Of a DNA stretch of 64,000 bases, positions 23,868-33,765 are shown in pieces. The notes beneath the pieces were generated by a model. It was not told where the DNA came from. It was given only the letters and a program-made list of their open reading frames with translations, and did no database searches. The stretch covers positions 1,150,501 through 1,214,500 of the forward strand of contig JAOTOL010001636.1 in NCBI GenBank assembly GCA_034440575.1, written 5' to 3'. The number at the start of each line of letters is the position of its first letter. Positions within the stretch are counted from its first letter, which is position 1. The translations under genes were made by a program, and so were the position numbers. This stretch comes from Imbricaverruca yamaguchii. Lineage: Eukaryota; Arthropoda; Thecostraca; Neoverrucidae.

Positions 23868-24025
23868 AGATGGTAAAGAGCTGCCGCGGACCTTGAAAGG
23901 AATGATGTGCTTGGGCCTGCTCGCAAAGGGTTTGTTGCTGATTTGGATGTTCAGCTGGTGGTGCTGTGTGCTGAGAAGCCCACGAGGACGTTACTGGAGT
24001 GCATCGCCAACTTGAACATTTATTG
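23868..24025 (+). pseudogene. ZFR: ZFR-like DZF-domain exon, frameshifted
   Basis: After the acceptor GTGCCTTTCCAG the frame reads GKELPRTLKGMM then LGLLAKGLLL, the start of the DZF domain shared by ZFR, ILF3 and STRBP. The match then continues one frame over as DLDVQLVVLCAEKPTRTLL and ECIANL. The join needs a net frameshift around 23945-23950, where the GD of the family consensus is also missing. The donor is TATTG|GTAGGTG. The DZF domain is a nucleotidyltransferase-like dimerisation fold. Either this exon is a pseudogene or there is an assembly error. It is co-oriented with the exons at 22711 and 24587. Confidence 0.65.
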
Positions 24026-24586
24026 GTAGGTGAATGGTCTGCATACTTGCACAAAGCTGTCGATGTGCTGGATGGTTGCCGTTGGTTGGACTATGGGGTC
24101 GTCAGGGATGCTATGAACATTATAGTGGAAATGTGCCTTGAAAACTTGGAAGGAATAATTTTAATTCATTTTCTAATGGCTAGATCTTTCGGCTAAATCA
24201 GTGCTGATCAGGATGATTGAGCAATACGATTCGCGTTACCTCATCACCCGTGTGCGCAATTCTGCAGCTTAATTCATGTCCAGCCATAGCCTGTTAACGG
24301 TGCCGTATTCGTGATATTTCGGTGGCCTTCCGGCTAGTGGCGAGAGTAGCTGTGTCGACGGTCCGATAGCTGTGGTGACATGTGCCCCAGCTTATTTCTT
24401 AGTTCGACCTCACCCGCGGTGTGTGCTGTGCCTTTGCTGCTATTACGATTGCTAGGCTAAGGTGTACGCAAATTGGATGTAAGGCAACGTTGTCCCTTCC
24501 ATCCTGTGTAGCGACTGGAATTGTGGCAGCTTTGTTAGTCACATGCGTTAGAGGAGAGGTCACTGAGCACGTCCGTGTTACCACAG

Positions 24587-24732
24587 GCGCCAACTCCGGG
24601 CGAGAACTACGCGCTGAAACTGATCGTCTGGAGCGCGTCGCTCATCAGGAGCCAGACTGGGCAACGGACCAACGTGACTGTGACGCCGACGTCCCAGTTG
24701 ATGCGCGAGGGTGCGGATCAATTTTCACTTCT
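24587..24732 (+). CDS. ZFR: ZFR-like DZF-domain exon, next segment
   Basis: The acceptor is GTGTTACCACAG and the donor CTTCT|GTACGTCTG; 146 nt, open in the frame starting APTPGENYALK. The middle IRSQTGQRTNVTVTPTSQLM and following REG match the DZF segment of ZFR that reads roughly I..S..EP...VTITLTSP..RE. It follows the segment at 23868 in the correct order. A second frame is also open (GANSGRELRAE...), but it has no family match. Conservation of this frame suggests the copy decayed recently or still has some coding role. Confidence 0.62.
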
Positions 24733-24942
24733 GTACGTCTGACCAGTTTGAATCAGTTGTCTATAATCACTGAATTTGTTGAGTTGAATTGCACCTTTAC
24801 CGCAATGTGCCGTGGACGTAAAGGCATAGTTTCCAATGATTCCACAGGGGCCTCGTGCAGTTTTTCCATTGGACAACGGAAATTGATAATGACTTGATGA
24901 ATATGAATATATAACGAAATATATGAAATGAAATATGTCTAT

Positions 24943-25011
24943 ATGAAATGATGATAAAACAGTCTCGTTCGTATGATATACAGTGCTTACAACAATCATA
25001 ATCTGAACCAT
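24943..25011 (+). ncRNA. C/D-box snoRNA, U30-like, copy 1
   Basis: Box C ATGATGA is at 24948-24954 and box D CTGA at 25003-25006. Between them the 12-nt guide AGTCTCGTTCGT (24961-24972) sits directly before a D'-like ATGA (24973). The guide is perfectly complementary to ACGAACGAGACT of 18S rRNA. The fifth base upstream of D' (24968, T) faces an A, consistent with the 18S adenosine methylated under the direction of vertebrate U30/SNORD30. It lies in an intron between consensus splice sites on the same strand. Confidence 0.8.
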
Positions 25012-25073
25012 CATCTATGCTATTTCATGCGGTGTCTGGCGTTCTTCGTGACAAATAATGTGTGCCTTTTCAG

Positions 25074-25137
25074 GAAGATGTCCCTTCCCGGGACGTATTC
25101 ACAGCATCTATGGCTTCCGGAACTAAATCTGGAATCG
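25074..25137 (+). ncRNA. host-gene exon between the U30-like snoRNAs
   Basis: Acceptor GTGTGCCTTTTCAG, donor ATCG|GTAAGTG; 64 nt. More than one frame is open but none encodes a recognisable protein. The short length and the one-snoRNA-per-intron pattern resemble the non-coding exons of snoRNA host genes such as UHG/SNHG1. Confidence 0.6.
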
Positions 25138-25189
25138 GTAAGTGATTCGAATTTAGCATGCGTTGCATAACTTTGGCAAATTAGTCATT

Positions 25190-25258
25190 GTGAAATGATG
25201 ATACACTAGTCTCGTTCGTATGATATACGGTGCTTACAAATATCGTAGCCTGAGCTGT
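25190..25258 (+). ncRNA. C/D-box snoRNA, U30-like, copy 2
   Basis: Box C ATGATGA at 25195-25201, the same 12-nt guide AGTCTCGTTCGT at 25208-25219, D'-like ATGA at 25220 and box D CTGA at 25250-25253. The guide is identical to copy 1 while surrounding bases differ, which is the pattern expected of selection on the guide. The intron around it, down to the acceptor, is a tandem duplicate of the preceding intron. Confidence 0.8.
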
Positions 25259-25318
25259 CATGTGTGCTATCTTGTGCGGTTTCTTGCGTTGTCAGTGATG
25301 AATGGTGTGCCTTTTCAG

Positions 25319-25379
25319 GGAAGTTCACTGTCCGGTGGTCGTTTTTGCGGCATCATACTTCGGGCGCTCGGGGACTGCG
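25319..25379 (+). ncRNA. host-gene exon after U30-like copy 2
   Basis: Acceptor GTGTGCCTTTTCAG, donor CTGCG|GTAAGC; 61 nt. Its acceptor and upstream intron are near-identical to those of the exon at 25074, but the exon bodies differ, so only the snoRNA-bearing intron was strongly conserved. Confidence 0.58.
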
Positions 25380-26185
25380 GTAAGCTATAGCACCATAGCA
25401 CTTAATGTGTTTCTGGCCAATAAAAAATTTCTATTATTTCAGCGTCTGAGCATTGCCGGTTCCCTTGTTCTCTCACTTTTTATAATGCTAAGTAGACTTC
25501 AAACAGCGTAGGTTTTCGGTGTGCTCTACCCATTTCGAAAATTAATTCAGATGTTTTACATTTTCAAAATGTGCAAGAGTAATGTATAAAAATATAAACT
25601 TTTTGAACAGGCAAATAAGGGTCATAGTCGTTTTTTCCTGCCTTTTCTGATACAATATTTGTTTGTTTGTTTTACAATCTCCCACAAAATGGACTCCCAC
25701 AGCCAATAACAGTTGTGTTCCTCCATACCCCTCACCCCTCCCTCGTCATACTAGTGTCGCCTTTTGGAGGGATAAAGCATTTTTGTAGCGGTTTCGGGCC
25801 CCGGGCGCTTTCTGATCCGAACACCACTCCCGTTTTCATGAAATGCTTTGTTTGGAGATTGGGGTCATAAAGCAACCAACACCTGAGAAGTGGGTGTGAG
25901 GACCTTACCAGAAGGAAGACAGTGCGGGTTGAGGTCGCCGCTGCTTGCACATTTCCTCATCAGAAACAATTTGTTTATATTTACCACGGTTGATTTTTAC
26001 CCCTTCTCAAATTTCTAACCTGACGACACCAGTCTGACCCAACTCACGAAGTGTACATCATAAAACAATAATGCAGGAGCCAAACTTTGATAATCATGTC
26101 TTCCCGCTCTGTGGCCAGTGGCCGCTGAACCCAGCCCGGTTGTTGATGCTCTGTGATGACGCTCGTGACCTATGGCTTGTTTCAG

Positions 26186-26242
26186 ATCGCTGCCGGTTCG
26201 CCGACTCCCGGCGCAATGTGTGCTGCTGGCCGGAACAGACTG
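26186..26242 (+). ncRNA. possible host-gene exon
   Basis: Acceptor GGCTTGTTTCAG, donor AGACTG|GTGAGT; 57 nt with no protein match. I could not find a convincing snoRNA in the preceding intron (25380-26185). Confidence 0.4.
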
Positions 26243-26749
26243 GTGAGTGTTCGGCGCGGCCGGCCGGCGCTGCGCAGACTAGCCCCGATGTGCTATATAC
26301 TTTGGCTCGTCGGCGAAAGTTCTGCAAGAGCGATGCTGGCCAGCGGCGCTGTGGCCGCTGTATGCGTGTAGCGGTCACCACGAGCCCGTCCGCATCTGTG
26401 GACGTAAGGCTGAGCCTACAGATGCCTTGTTCGAATCCATCAGTGCGGGTTGGAAGGATTTAGCTCCTAGAAATGCTGCATATTGGGTAGACGGTTACCG
26501 GTTTCGGACTGGTGATTAATAGTTTTTTTTAGGGAGGAATCTACCCGATTCGCGTAAGCCCTGTGTAATGTATTTGCTGCGATTCGAATACCGCTCCCGA
26601 GCGCTGTATGGCCGTCTTAGTCGATGCGCCCTGAACTCCAGTGACCAACCAACCAATCGAACACCACCCTTTCGATTTCCTCAGTATCGCTGGCACGCCA
26701 CAGGATTTGTTTCTTGGTTGGACTTTGCTCATTGGCATATTGTTTTCAG

Positions 26750-26808
26750 GCTCGATGATGTGGCTTAGTGAGTTTTGGCCAATCTGCAGGAACCTGCATT
26801 GCACCATG
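26750..26808 (+). ncRNA. possible host-gene exon
   Basis: Acceptor CATATTGTTTTCAG, donor CACCATG|GTGAGT; 59 nt. In-frame stops occur in two of three frames, supporting a non-coding exon. The following intron contains diverged copies of the array-1 segment ending in CCGCTATCCTGG (near 26940-27030 and 27370-27455). Confidence 0.42.
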
Positions 26809-27873
26809 GTGAGTACGACTTTGCCGTCCGTGTTTTACCAAAACTTGAATTCGCATGTTTAGTGAGCGTTTCCTGACGAGGACTCTGAAGTCACATTGGC
26901 GCGTCCCGACAAATTGCTCTCATCGCAACCTTTGCCCCGGCCTGATCTCATCAGTGGTGCAGGCCGGCTTTCCCTTGTTGCGAACATCAAATTCGGCCAA
27001 ACCGCTATCCTGGCGGCCGCCCCTTTTGTGGCCGTTGGGACGAAGTTTGACCACATCGTTATTTCTAGAGCTGAAATGCCGTGCTAGACGGTGGCTATTG
27101 TGCATTCTAATGTGTTATTCGCTAATGCTTCCAAGCTACGGTCATTGCTCCATGCTCGATTCCGCTACTGGTTGGTCTAATCACGCAGAACACGAATGTT
27201 CCCTTCAGGGTCGAGTAGCACGAACCAATGAGGCGGCGTGTTGAGGCTGGCGTGCACGGCTGTGGCCAGCTCGATTGTCTTGCAATACCTTACCTCCGAT
27301 AGTCGAAGAGACATTGTGACACCAGCTTACTTGGCTATTGCCGTGTATTCTATTTTTCGCGACCTTTGATCAGATTTGGCGTCACTAGTGACAGAAGTCG
27401 GCTTTCCCTTGTCGCGAACACGAGGCAAGTCCGTGCTACTATCCCGGTATTCGTCAGCCTTACGGTTGTCGAGGAAAAGTTTGTCCAATGTTGCTACATG
27501 ACCTCGCTGTGTCTGTAAAGTGGTTCGAGTGCGCCTCGCTCAGTCATTTCTCAGGGCACAGGTCCGGTCTAGCTTCAAGCTGCAGTTGGGCTGGTTCAAG
27601 TCCCTGTGATTTTATGGTCAGACCAGTATGTATCCTCTACGATGTGGTCGCCAGGACCAAGTTACCTTTGCGCCTCGCGAGACCAGCAAAAACTTGTGCT
27701 TATGACTGTTGTTAATTGCAGATTGGTCTCCGTGGACGGATGGATTCCGATCTCCTGGGCTATGTTGCGTTGGTCAGTCAGCTGGTCTGTCGCTGCTGTT
27801 GAAATTCAAACGAGCGTTCTGCAAAATGGTGAGTGCAGATCGCGCCGATCTACCCACGTTTCGTATGTTTCTC

Positions 27874-27944
27874 GTTTCTGATGACTCACCCAGCTCGCTT
27901 CAAGCCACGGCGATGCAGAAAGTTTCCCTGTTAGCCTGAACCTG
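27874..27944 (+). ncRNA. C/D-box snoRNA, 28S-guide family, copy 1
   Basis: Box C CTGATGA (27878-27884) and box D CTGA (27936-27939). ACCCAGCTCGC at 27888-27898 can pair over 11 positions (one G-U) with GUGAGCUGGGU of 28S rRNA. It is intronic, 50 bp after a GTGAGT donor. This guide region resembles that of U29 as I remember it, which shares a host with U30 in vertebrate UHG. Confidence 0.68.
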
Positions 27945-28799
27945 ATTATATATACATGGTCAGTCATAGATTGGAATCATGTACTTACGACTGTTGTTTC
28001 TTGCAGATAGGTCTATGCGCCCTGAAGCCAAATATCAGATTGGTCGGTGTTGCTTCATGGATTTCGATTGCCTGGGCTAAGTACCATTCACCTGGTCTTG
28101 AAGCAGGCGTCAATCATACAGTGAGTAACGTGAAAGGCAAGTGTTTGGTGATGTCACGAATCTTTCGTTTTGTGCTCCGTGCCTGTCCGCATGACTATCG
28201 ATGGTGTTGCGCAGACTAGCTTTGATTGACTGGTATCAGTGCTCCGTCGGCGTTCCCATTCTGCGGACAAAAACTGGGGCAAGCCGCTATCCTGGTATGT
28301 GCCTGCACTGCGAATGCCAGGACGAAGTTTGTTTATATCTGTTCAGTTGCCGACGATGTTTTTTTCTGCGTGTTCTGTACTGATGGACATGAGAAGACAA
28401 AGAACGGTTTTCTGTTTAGTAGTGCTCGGGGTAAGACTTTAGCGCCTCAGACCATTCAGTCTTCAATTCTGCTTCTGAAGTTTTCGCTCACGCCTTGTAC
28501 CTATCAAGCTGGAAGTAGTCTTGACACGTATCGGCGAATGCAGAATGTTTCGACCACCTTTATTGGCGAATCAGTTAAGCTTGCCAATCTGTGTCCGAAA
28601 TCTCATAAATATTAGGTCCAGGTCTGTGCAGTTGCCTTGTCCGAAAGCTCAATTAGGTGACCCATTGCCACCCATGCTTACAGGCGGTCGAAGTTCGCTG
28701 GAGGACTTGGCCGTCGCTGCTGCTGAAATCCCACAACGGGCGTTCTGCACGATGGTGAGTGCAGATCGCGCCGATCTACCCACGTTTCGTATGTTTCTC

Positions 28800-28870
28800 G
28801 TTTCTGATGACTCACCCAGCTCGCTTCAAGCCACGGCGATGCAGAAAGTTTCCCTGTTAGCCTGAACCTA
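28800..28870 (+). ncRNA. C/D-box snoRNA, 28S-guide family, copy 2
   Basis: TGATGA at 28805-28810, box D CTGA at 28862-28865. The body between the boxes is identical to copy 1. Confidence 0.68.
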
Positions 28871-29717
28871 ATTATATATACATGGTCAGTCATAGATTGG
28901 AATCATGTACTTACGACTGTTGTTTCTTGCAGATAGGTCTATGCGCCCTGAAGCCAAATATCAGATTGGTCAACATCGCTTGATGGATTTCGATTGCCTG
29001 GGCTAAGTACCATTCACCTGGTCTTGAAGCAGGCGCCAATCATACAGTGAGTAACGTGAAAGGCCAGTGTTTGGTGATGTCACGAATCTTTCGTTTTGTG
29101 CTCCGTGCCTGTCCGCATGACTATCAATGGTGTTGCGCAGACTAGCTTTGATTGACTGGTATCTGTGCTCCGTCGGCGTTCCCATTCTGCGGACAAAAAC
29201 TGGGGCCAGCCGCTATTCAGGTATGAGCCTGCACTGCGAATGCCAGGACGAAGTTTGTTTATATCTGTTCAGTTGCCGACGATAATTTTTTTTTTCTGCG
29301 TGTTGTACACTGCGGGACATGAGAAGAAAGAAGTTTTCTGTTTAGTAGTGCTCGGGGTAAGACTGCGCCTCAGACCATCCAGTCTTCAATTCTGCTTCTG
29401 AAGTTTCGCTCACGCCTTGTACCTATCAAGCTGGAAGTGTCTTGACACATATCGGCGATGCAGAATGTTTCGACCACTTTATTGGCGAATGAGTTAAGTT
29501 GCCAATCTGTGTCCGAAATCTCGGTATTAGGTGCAGGTCTGTGCAGTTGCCTTGTCCGAAAGCTCAATTAGGTGACCCATTGCCACCCATGCTTACAGGC
29601 GGTCGAAGTTCGCTGGAGGAGCCGTGGCCGTCGCTGCTGCTGAAATGCCCACAACGGGCGTTCTGCACGATGGTGAGTGCAGATCGCACGGATCCACCCA
29701 CGTTTCGTATGTTTCTC

Positions 29718-29788
29718 GTTTCTGATGACTCACCCAGCTCGCTTCAAGCCACGGCGATGCAGAAAGTTTCCCTGTTAGCCTGAACCTG
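29718..29788 (+). ncRNA. C/D-box snoRNA, 28S-guide family, copy 3
   Basis: TGATGA at 29723-29728, box D CTGA at 29780-29783, with the same guide and spacing as copies 1 and 2. Confidence 0.68.
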
Positions 29789-30658
29789 ATTATATATACA
29801 TGGTCAGCCATATAGTGCAATCATGTACTTACGACTGTTGTTTCTTACAGATAGGTCTATGCGCCCTGAAGCCAAATATCAGATTGGTCGGTGTTGCTTC
29901 ATGGATTCCGATTGCCTGTGCTACGTACCATTCGTCAGTCATCTGGTCTTAAAGCAGGCGCCAAGCATACAGTGAGTAACATGAAAGGCCAGTGTTTAGT
30001 GATGTCTCGAATCTCGTTTTGTGCTCCGTGCTTGTCCGCATGACTATCAAGTGTTGCGCAGACTAGCTCCGATTGACTGGTATCAATGGTCCGTCGGCGT
30101 TCCCATTCTGCGGACAAAAACTGGGGCAAGCCGCTATCCTGGTATGTGCTTTTACTGCGGGTACCAGGACGAAGTTTGTCTACATATGCTCAGTTCCTGT
30201 TGAAGGATTTGTGGGTGTTCTAGTGTATTATGTGACATAAGGACAAAGTACGGTTTGCGGTGTATGCAAGGGTGCTTCAAGGGAAATATTTCAAAAGCCA
30301 TGCAACATTTTTTTTTTCTTAATTCAGTCTGGTTTTGCTAATGCCTTGCACATCGCTCCCAAAATGCCTTGGTTGGCTAACTCAGGTTCACACAGATGGG
30401 CGCAATATTGACTGGCGCCCCTAAACAGCTTGGCACATCTGTATATCAGACATTTCATAAATATTCGGTGCCGTCCAGTCTACAGTCAGCTTGTATGAAA
30501 GCTCAAATGGTCAACCAATTGCCACGTGTGCTTACAGGTACTCGACATGGGTGGGGGAGTACATTGATCCGTTGCTGCTGCTGAAATACGAATAACGAGC
30601 GTTCTGCACGATGGTGAGTGCAGATCGCGCCGATCCACCCACGTTTCGGTTGTTTCTC

Positions 30659-30729
30659 GTTTCTGATGACTCACCCAGCTCGCTTCAAGCCACGGCGATG
30701 CAGAAAGTTTCCCTGTTAGCCTGAACCTA
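30659..30729 (+). ncRNA. C/D-box snoRNA, 28S-guide family, copy 4
   Basis: TGATGA at 30664-30669, box D CTGA at 30721-30724. The snoRNA is unchanged although the unit around it has diverged more than the first three. Confidence 0.68.
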
Positions 30730-31387
30730 ATTATATATACACGTTCAGTCGTAGAGCGAAATCGTGTACTTACGACTGTTCCTACTTGCAGATTGATCGA
30801 CGCTGCTGGTTGGATTTCGATTGCTTGGGCTATCTTGCATTCGTTAATCATCTGGTCTCGAAGCAGGCGCCGAGCATACAGTGAGTAACGCGGAAGGCCA
30901 ATGTTTAGTGATGTCCCGAGTCTTTCGTTTTGTGTTCTGTACTTGTCGGCATGACTATCAATAGTGTTGCGCAGACTAGCTCCGATTGACTGGTATCAGT
31001 GGTCCGTCAGCGTTCCCATTCTGCGGACAAAAGCTGGGGCAAACCGCTATCCTGGAATGAGCTAACACTGCGAATGTCAGGACGAAGTTTGTCTACATCT
31101 CGTTTCCTGTTGACTGAGGAAATATGGACGTTTTCTCTGGGTGTTCTCAGGCACTTCGCGACACGAGGACAAAATATGGTTTGCGGTTTATGCAGGTGCG
31201 CTCGAGGGCAAAATTTTGAAACGTCGCATGCGTTTTTTTTTATAGTTCACTGAGGTTTTACTTATGCCTGGCACATCAGTCTGAAAGTGCCTTAGTTGAC
31301 TAACCCAGATTGGCACAATCTGTATATCCGACATCTCATCAGTAGTTAGTGCCGTACAGTGTACAGTCAGCTTGTCTGAAAATTATA

Positions 31388-31434
31388 ATGGTGTCTCGGC
31401 GGTCTATGCGTCGTAAAGCCAATAACCAACCAAG
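31388..31434 (+). mobile_element. tail fragment of SINE family 2
   Basis: CTATGCGTCGTAAAGCCAAT followed by AACCAACCAAG matches the 3' tail of the SINE at 37327-37487. The tRNA-like head is absent. Confidence 0.55.
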
Positions 31435-31978
31435 AAAACTCATTGTCAACTAATTCCCATGTATCCTTGCAGGTACTCAACATGGGCGGGGACAACATTG
31501 ATCCGTTGTTGCTTCTGAAAATTCAACGAGCGTTCTCCAGAATGGTACGTGCAAATCGTGCCGATACGTACGTAATACGTGCCGGGTGCGGCTACACTTC
31601 GACATACGTCCAAAACTGCTGAATCATAGATTCCAGGTTTTGTATTCGTCGCAGCCCAGCTCCGTGATATCTCAATGTTGATATTCTTGGCGTTTTTGCT
31701 GCGGAAATTAACAGGGCAAGCCTATCCTGTCTCATCAGTGTCCGCTGATGGGGCCTGGAAATGTTTGCGCACAATGTTTTAGATGATTACCTATTTGAAT
31801 AGCGAAGTCTGGCCTTGTATGCTCCATGTCGATCAGCTGAAGCTTTTGGTCGTCTTGCTAGTCTTACTCTTAGGATGTGCTTTGATCATACTAGAGCAAT
31901 TTTTCTCTTTTTTTGTTTGTTGATAATTTCCATCATGAGCTATGGTTGACGTAATTTTATTTCCTTAGGTTTTGCGGT

Positions 31979-32037
31979 TCTTATGTTGGCGAGGAACTGC
32001 CATCCCCGAACCCCTTTCGGAACGTCAGATCTGCGTG
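31979..32037 (+). ncRNA. recurrent host-gene exon of array 2
   Basis: 59 nt between TTATTTCCTTAG and GCGTG|GTAAGTTGACG. The equivalent exons are at 33565-33633, 35161-35229 and, more diverged, 37570-37639. Splice sites are kept in all four while the exon body changes, and no shared protein frame is conserved, which fits a non-coding host transcript. Confidence 0.55.
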
Positions 32038-32096
32038 GTAAGTTGACGCAAGAGATGCTATTGAGTCACCACGGATGAAATATGCGTCGCTCTTTC

Positions 32097-32170
32097 ATTG
32101 AATGATGATACACCCAGCTCGCTTCCAGCTTCGGCGATGCAGATAATTTTTTCCCAAGTAACTGATCAAT
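32097..32170 (+). ncRNA. C/D-box snoRNA, 28S-guide family, copy 5
   Basis: A perfect box C ATGATGA (32102-32108) and box D CTGA (32162-32165). TTGA before C and TCAA after D can form the terminal stem. The guide ACCCAGCTCGC is at 32112-32122. Confidence 0.75.
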
Positions 32171-33692
32171 TTAGTTACATGCAGTTCGTTGACATGTTTT
32201 TTGCGTAGTATTTGAGACTATTTCTTTTCACAGATTGAAGAGCATTTGGAGGTATGAGGACTAAATCAAGCCAGCGAAATGGTAGGAACTTACTAATTAA
32301 ATACTTGTTCCTTTTGTGTAATCTCCTGTGTATTGCGTTTGTATCATCGGTGATACACCGGTAGCCCAAGCAATTTTTATTTTGGACTTTCAGCACGGGA
32401 ACCCCAGAGTCCCTATGCCTTGCCCTTGCATTGAACTTGCCCGTCGTGTCCAGGACCTCGCTTGTGCGCGCTCTACGGCGGTCGGTGGGGCATTGGTATG
32501 AACGTTTTTCTGGCTGCCTGCAAATTATCAATGGAATGGATGGTCGATGCCATGCTAATGTTTCTCTTTCGCCCACTGCATACCAGCTTTGCTAGTAGTC
32601 TTTCATTCCAATCTTCTGTTCCAGTAGTTCATGCTATTCCGTCAGTATGATTTGGTAGCCGAACTGTAATATCTGCCTGAATATGATGCACATTTCCACT
32701 GTCTAGGTCCGTCTGAAACGAGGCCGATGTGTTAACACAGTATTCGTACTGTCTGACAAGGTCCATTGGTCTCTGGTACCGTATCACTGTCGGCCCATGC
32801 TGACGGTATCTCGCCCTTAGGTCCCCTGTGGCGTGCTACGTGCAAGCAAAACAACCGGTTTCGCCACAATTGGTGAGAAGCCTGTTGTACTTTTCTATTG
32901 GTGTGTTGTGTGCCTGTTGATGCCTATGCGATCCGATATTTGGTCCGTTTTTGCCTGCTGAATCTGTGCAAAAGAATGGTCACAAGCATTAGGGCTGGCT
33001 TTTTCTTTCTTGTTTTAACTCCTCTTCAGGTGTTTTCCCAGATTTGCGGCACCGCCCGTTAGTACATTTCATAAATCGATGTTGGATTAAAGCGCGACAA
33101 CTTTACTCTTCGCTGCATTGTATGTCTTCTTCTATCGGTAATGCGTATGTCATGATAGTATTCCATGCATTTTCTGCCCCTGTGGATACACTTCGAAGGA
33201 CTTGGACGCTTCCAAAACTGCTCAGTCATATAATCAGTTCTTTGTTGGCCGCAGCCCAGCTCCGTGATATCTCAATGTTGATATTCTTGGCGTTTTTGCT
33301 GCGGAAATGAACAGGGCAAGCCTATCCTGTCTCATCAGTGGCTGCTGATGGGGCCTGGAAATGTTTGCGCACAATGATTTAGATGATTACCTATTTGAAT
33401 AGCGAAGTCTGGCCTCGTATGCTCCATGTCGATCAGCTGAGGCTTTTGGTCGTCTTGCTAGTCTTACTCTCAGGATGTGCTTTGATCATACTAGAGCAAT
33501 TTTTTTTTTTGTTTGTTGATAATTTCCATCATGAGCTATGGTTGACGCGATTTTATTCCCTTAGGTTTTGCGGTTCTTATGTTGGCGAGGAACTGCCATC
33601 CCCGAACCCCTTTCGGGACGTCAGATCTCCGTGGTAAGTTGACGCAAGAGATGCTATTGAGTCACCACGGATGAAATACGCGTCGCTCTTTC

Positions 33693-33765
33693 ATTGAATG
33701 ATGATACACCCAGCTCGCTTCCAGCTTCGGCGATGCAGATAATTTTTCCCAAGTAACTGATCAAT
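33693..33765 (+). ncRNA. C/D-box snoRNA, 28S-guide family, copy 6
   Basis: Box C 33698-33704, box D 33757-33760. The internal sequence differs from copy 5 only by one T in a T run. Confidence 0.75.

Larger units (their letters stand above)
27722..31575 (+). repeat. tandem array 1 of snoRNA-bearing gene units (about 0.93 kb each)
   Basis: The donor ATG|GTGAGTGCAG recurs at 27829, 28755, 29673 and 30614, with a variant (GTACGTGC) at 31545, giving spacings of 926, 918, 941 and 931 bp. Each unit holds an exon ending at that donor, an intron with one C/D snoRNA, and a second exon (acceptor TTTCTTGCAG or similar, donor ATACA|GTGAGTAAC). A probable third short exon follows, ending CCGCTATCCTG|GTATG. 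The last unit is only started and passes into array 2. Units differ by a few per cent and small indels. Confidence 0.88.

Noticed and set aside
24421..24897. Alternative frame of the 24587 exon (GANSGRELRAE...)
   Set aside because: It would follow in phase from 22879, but only the other frame matches the DZF family.
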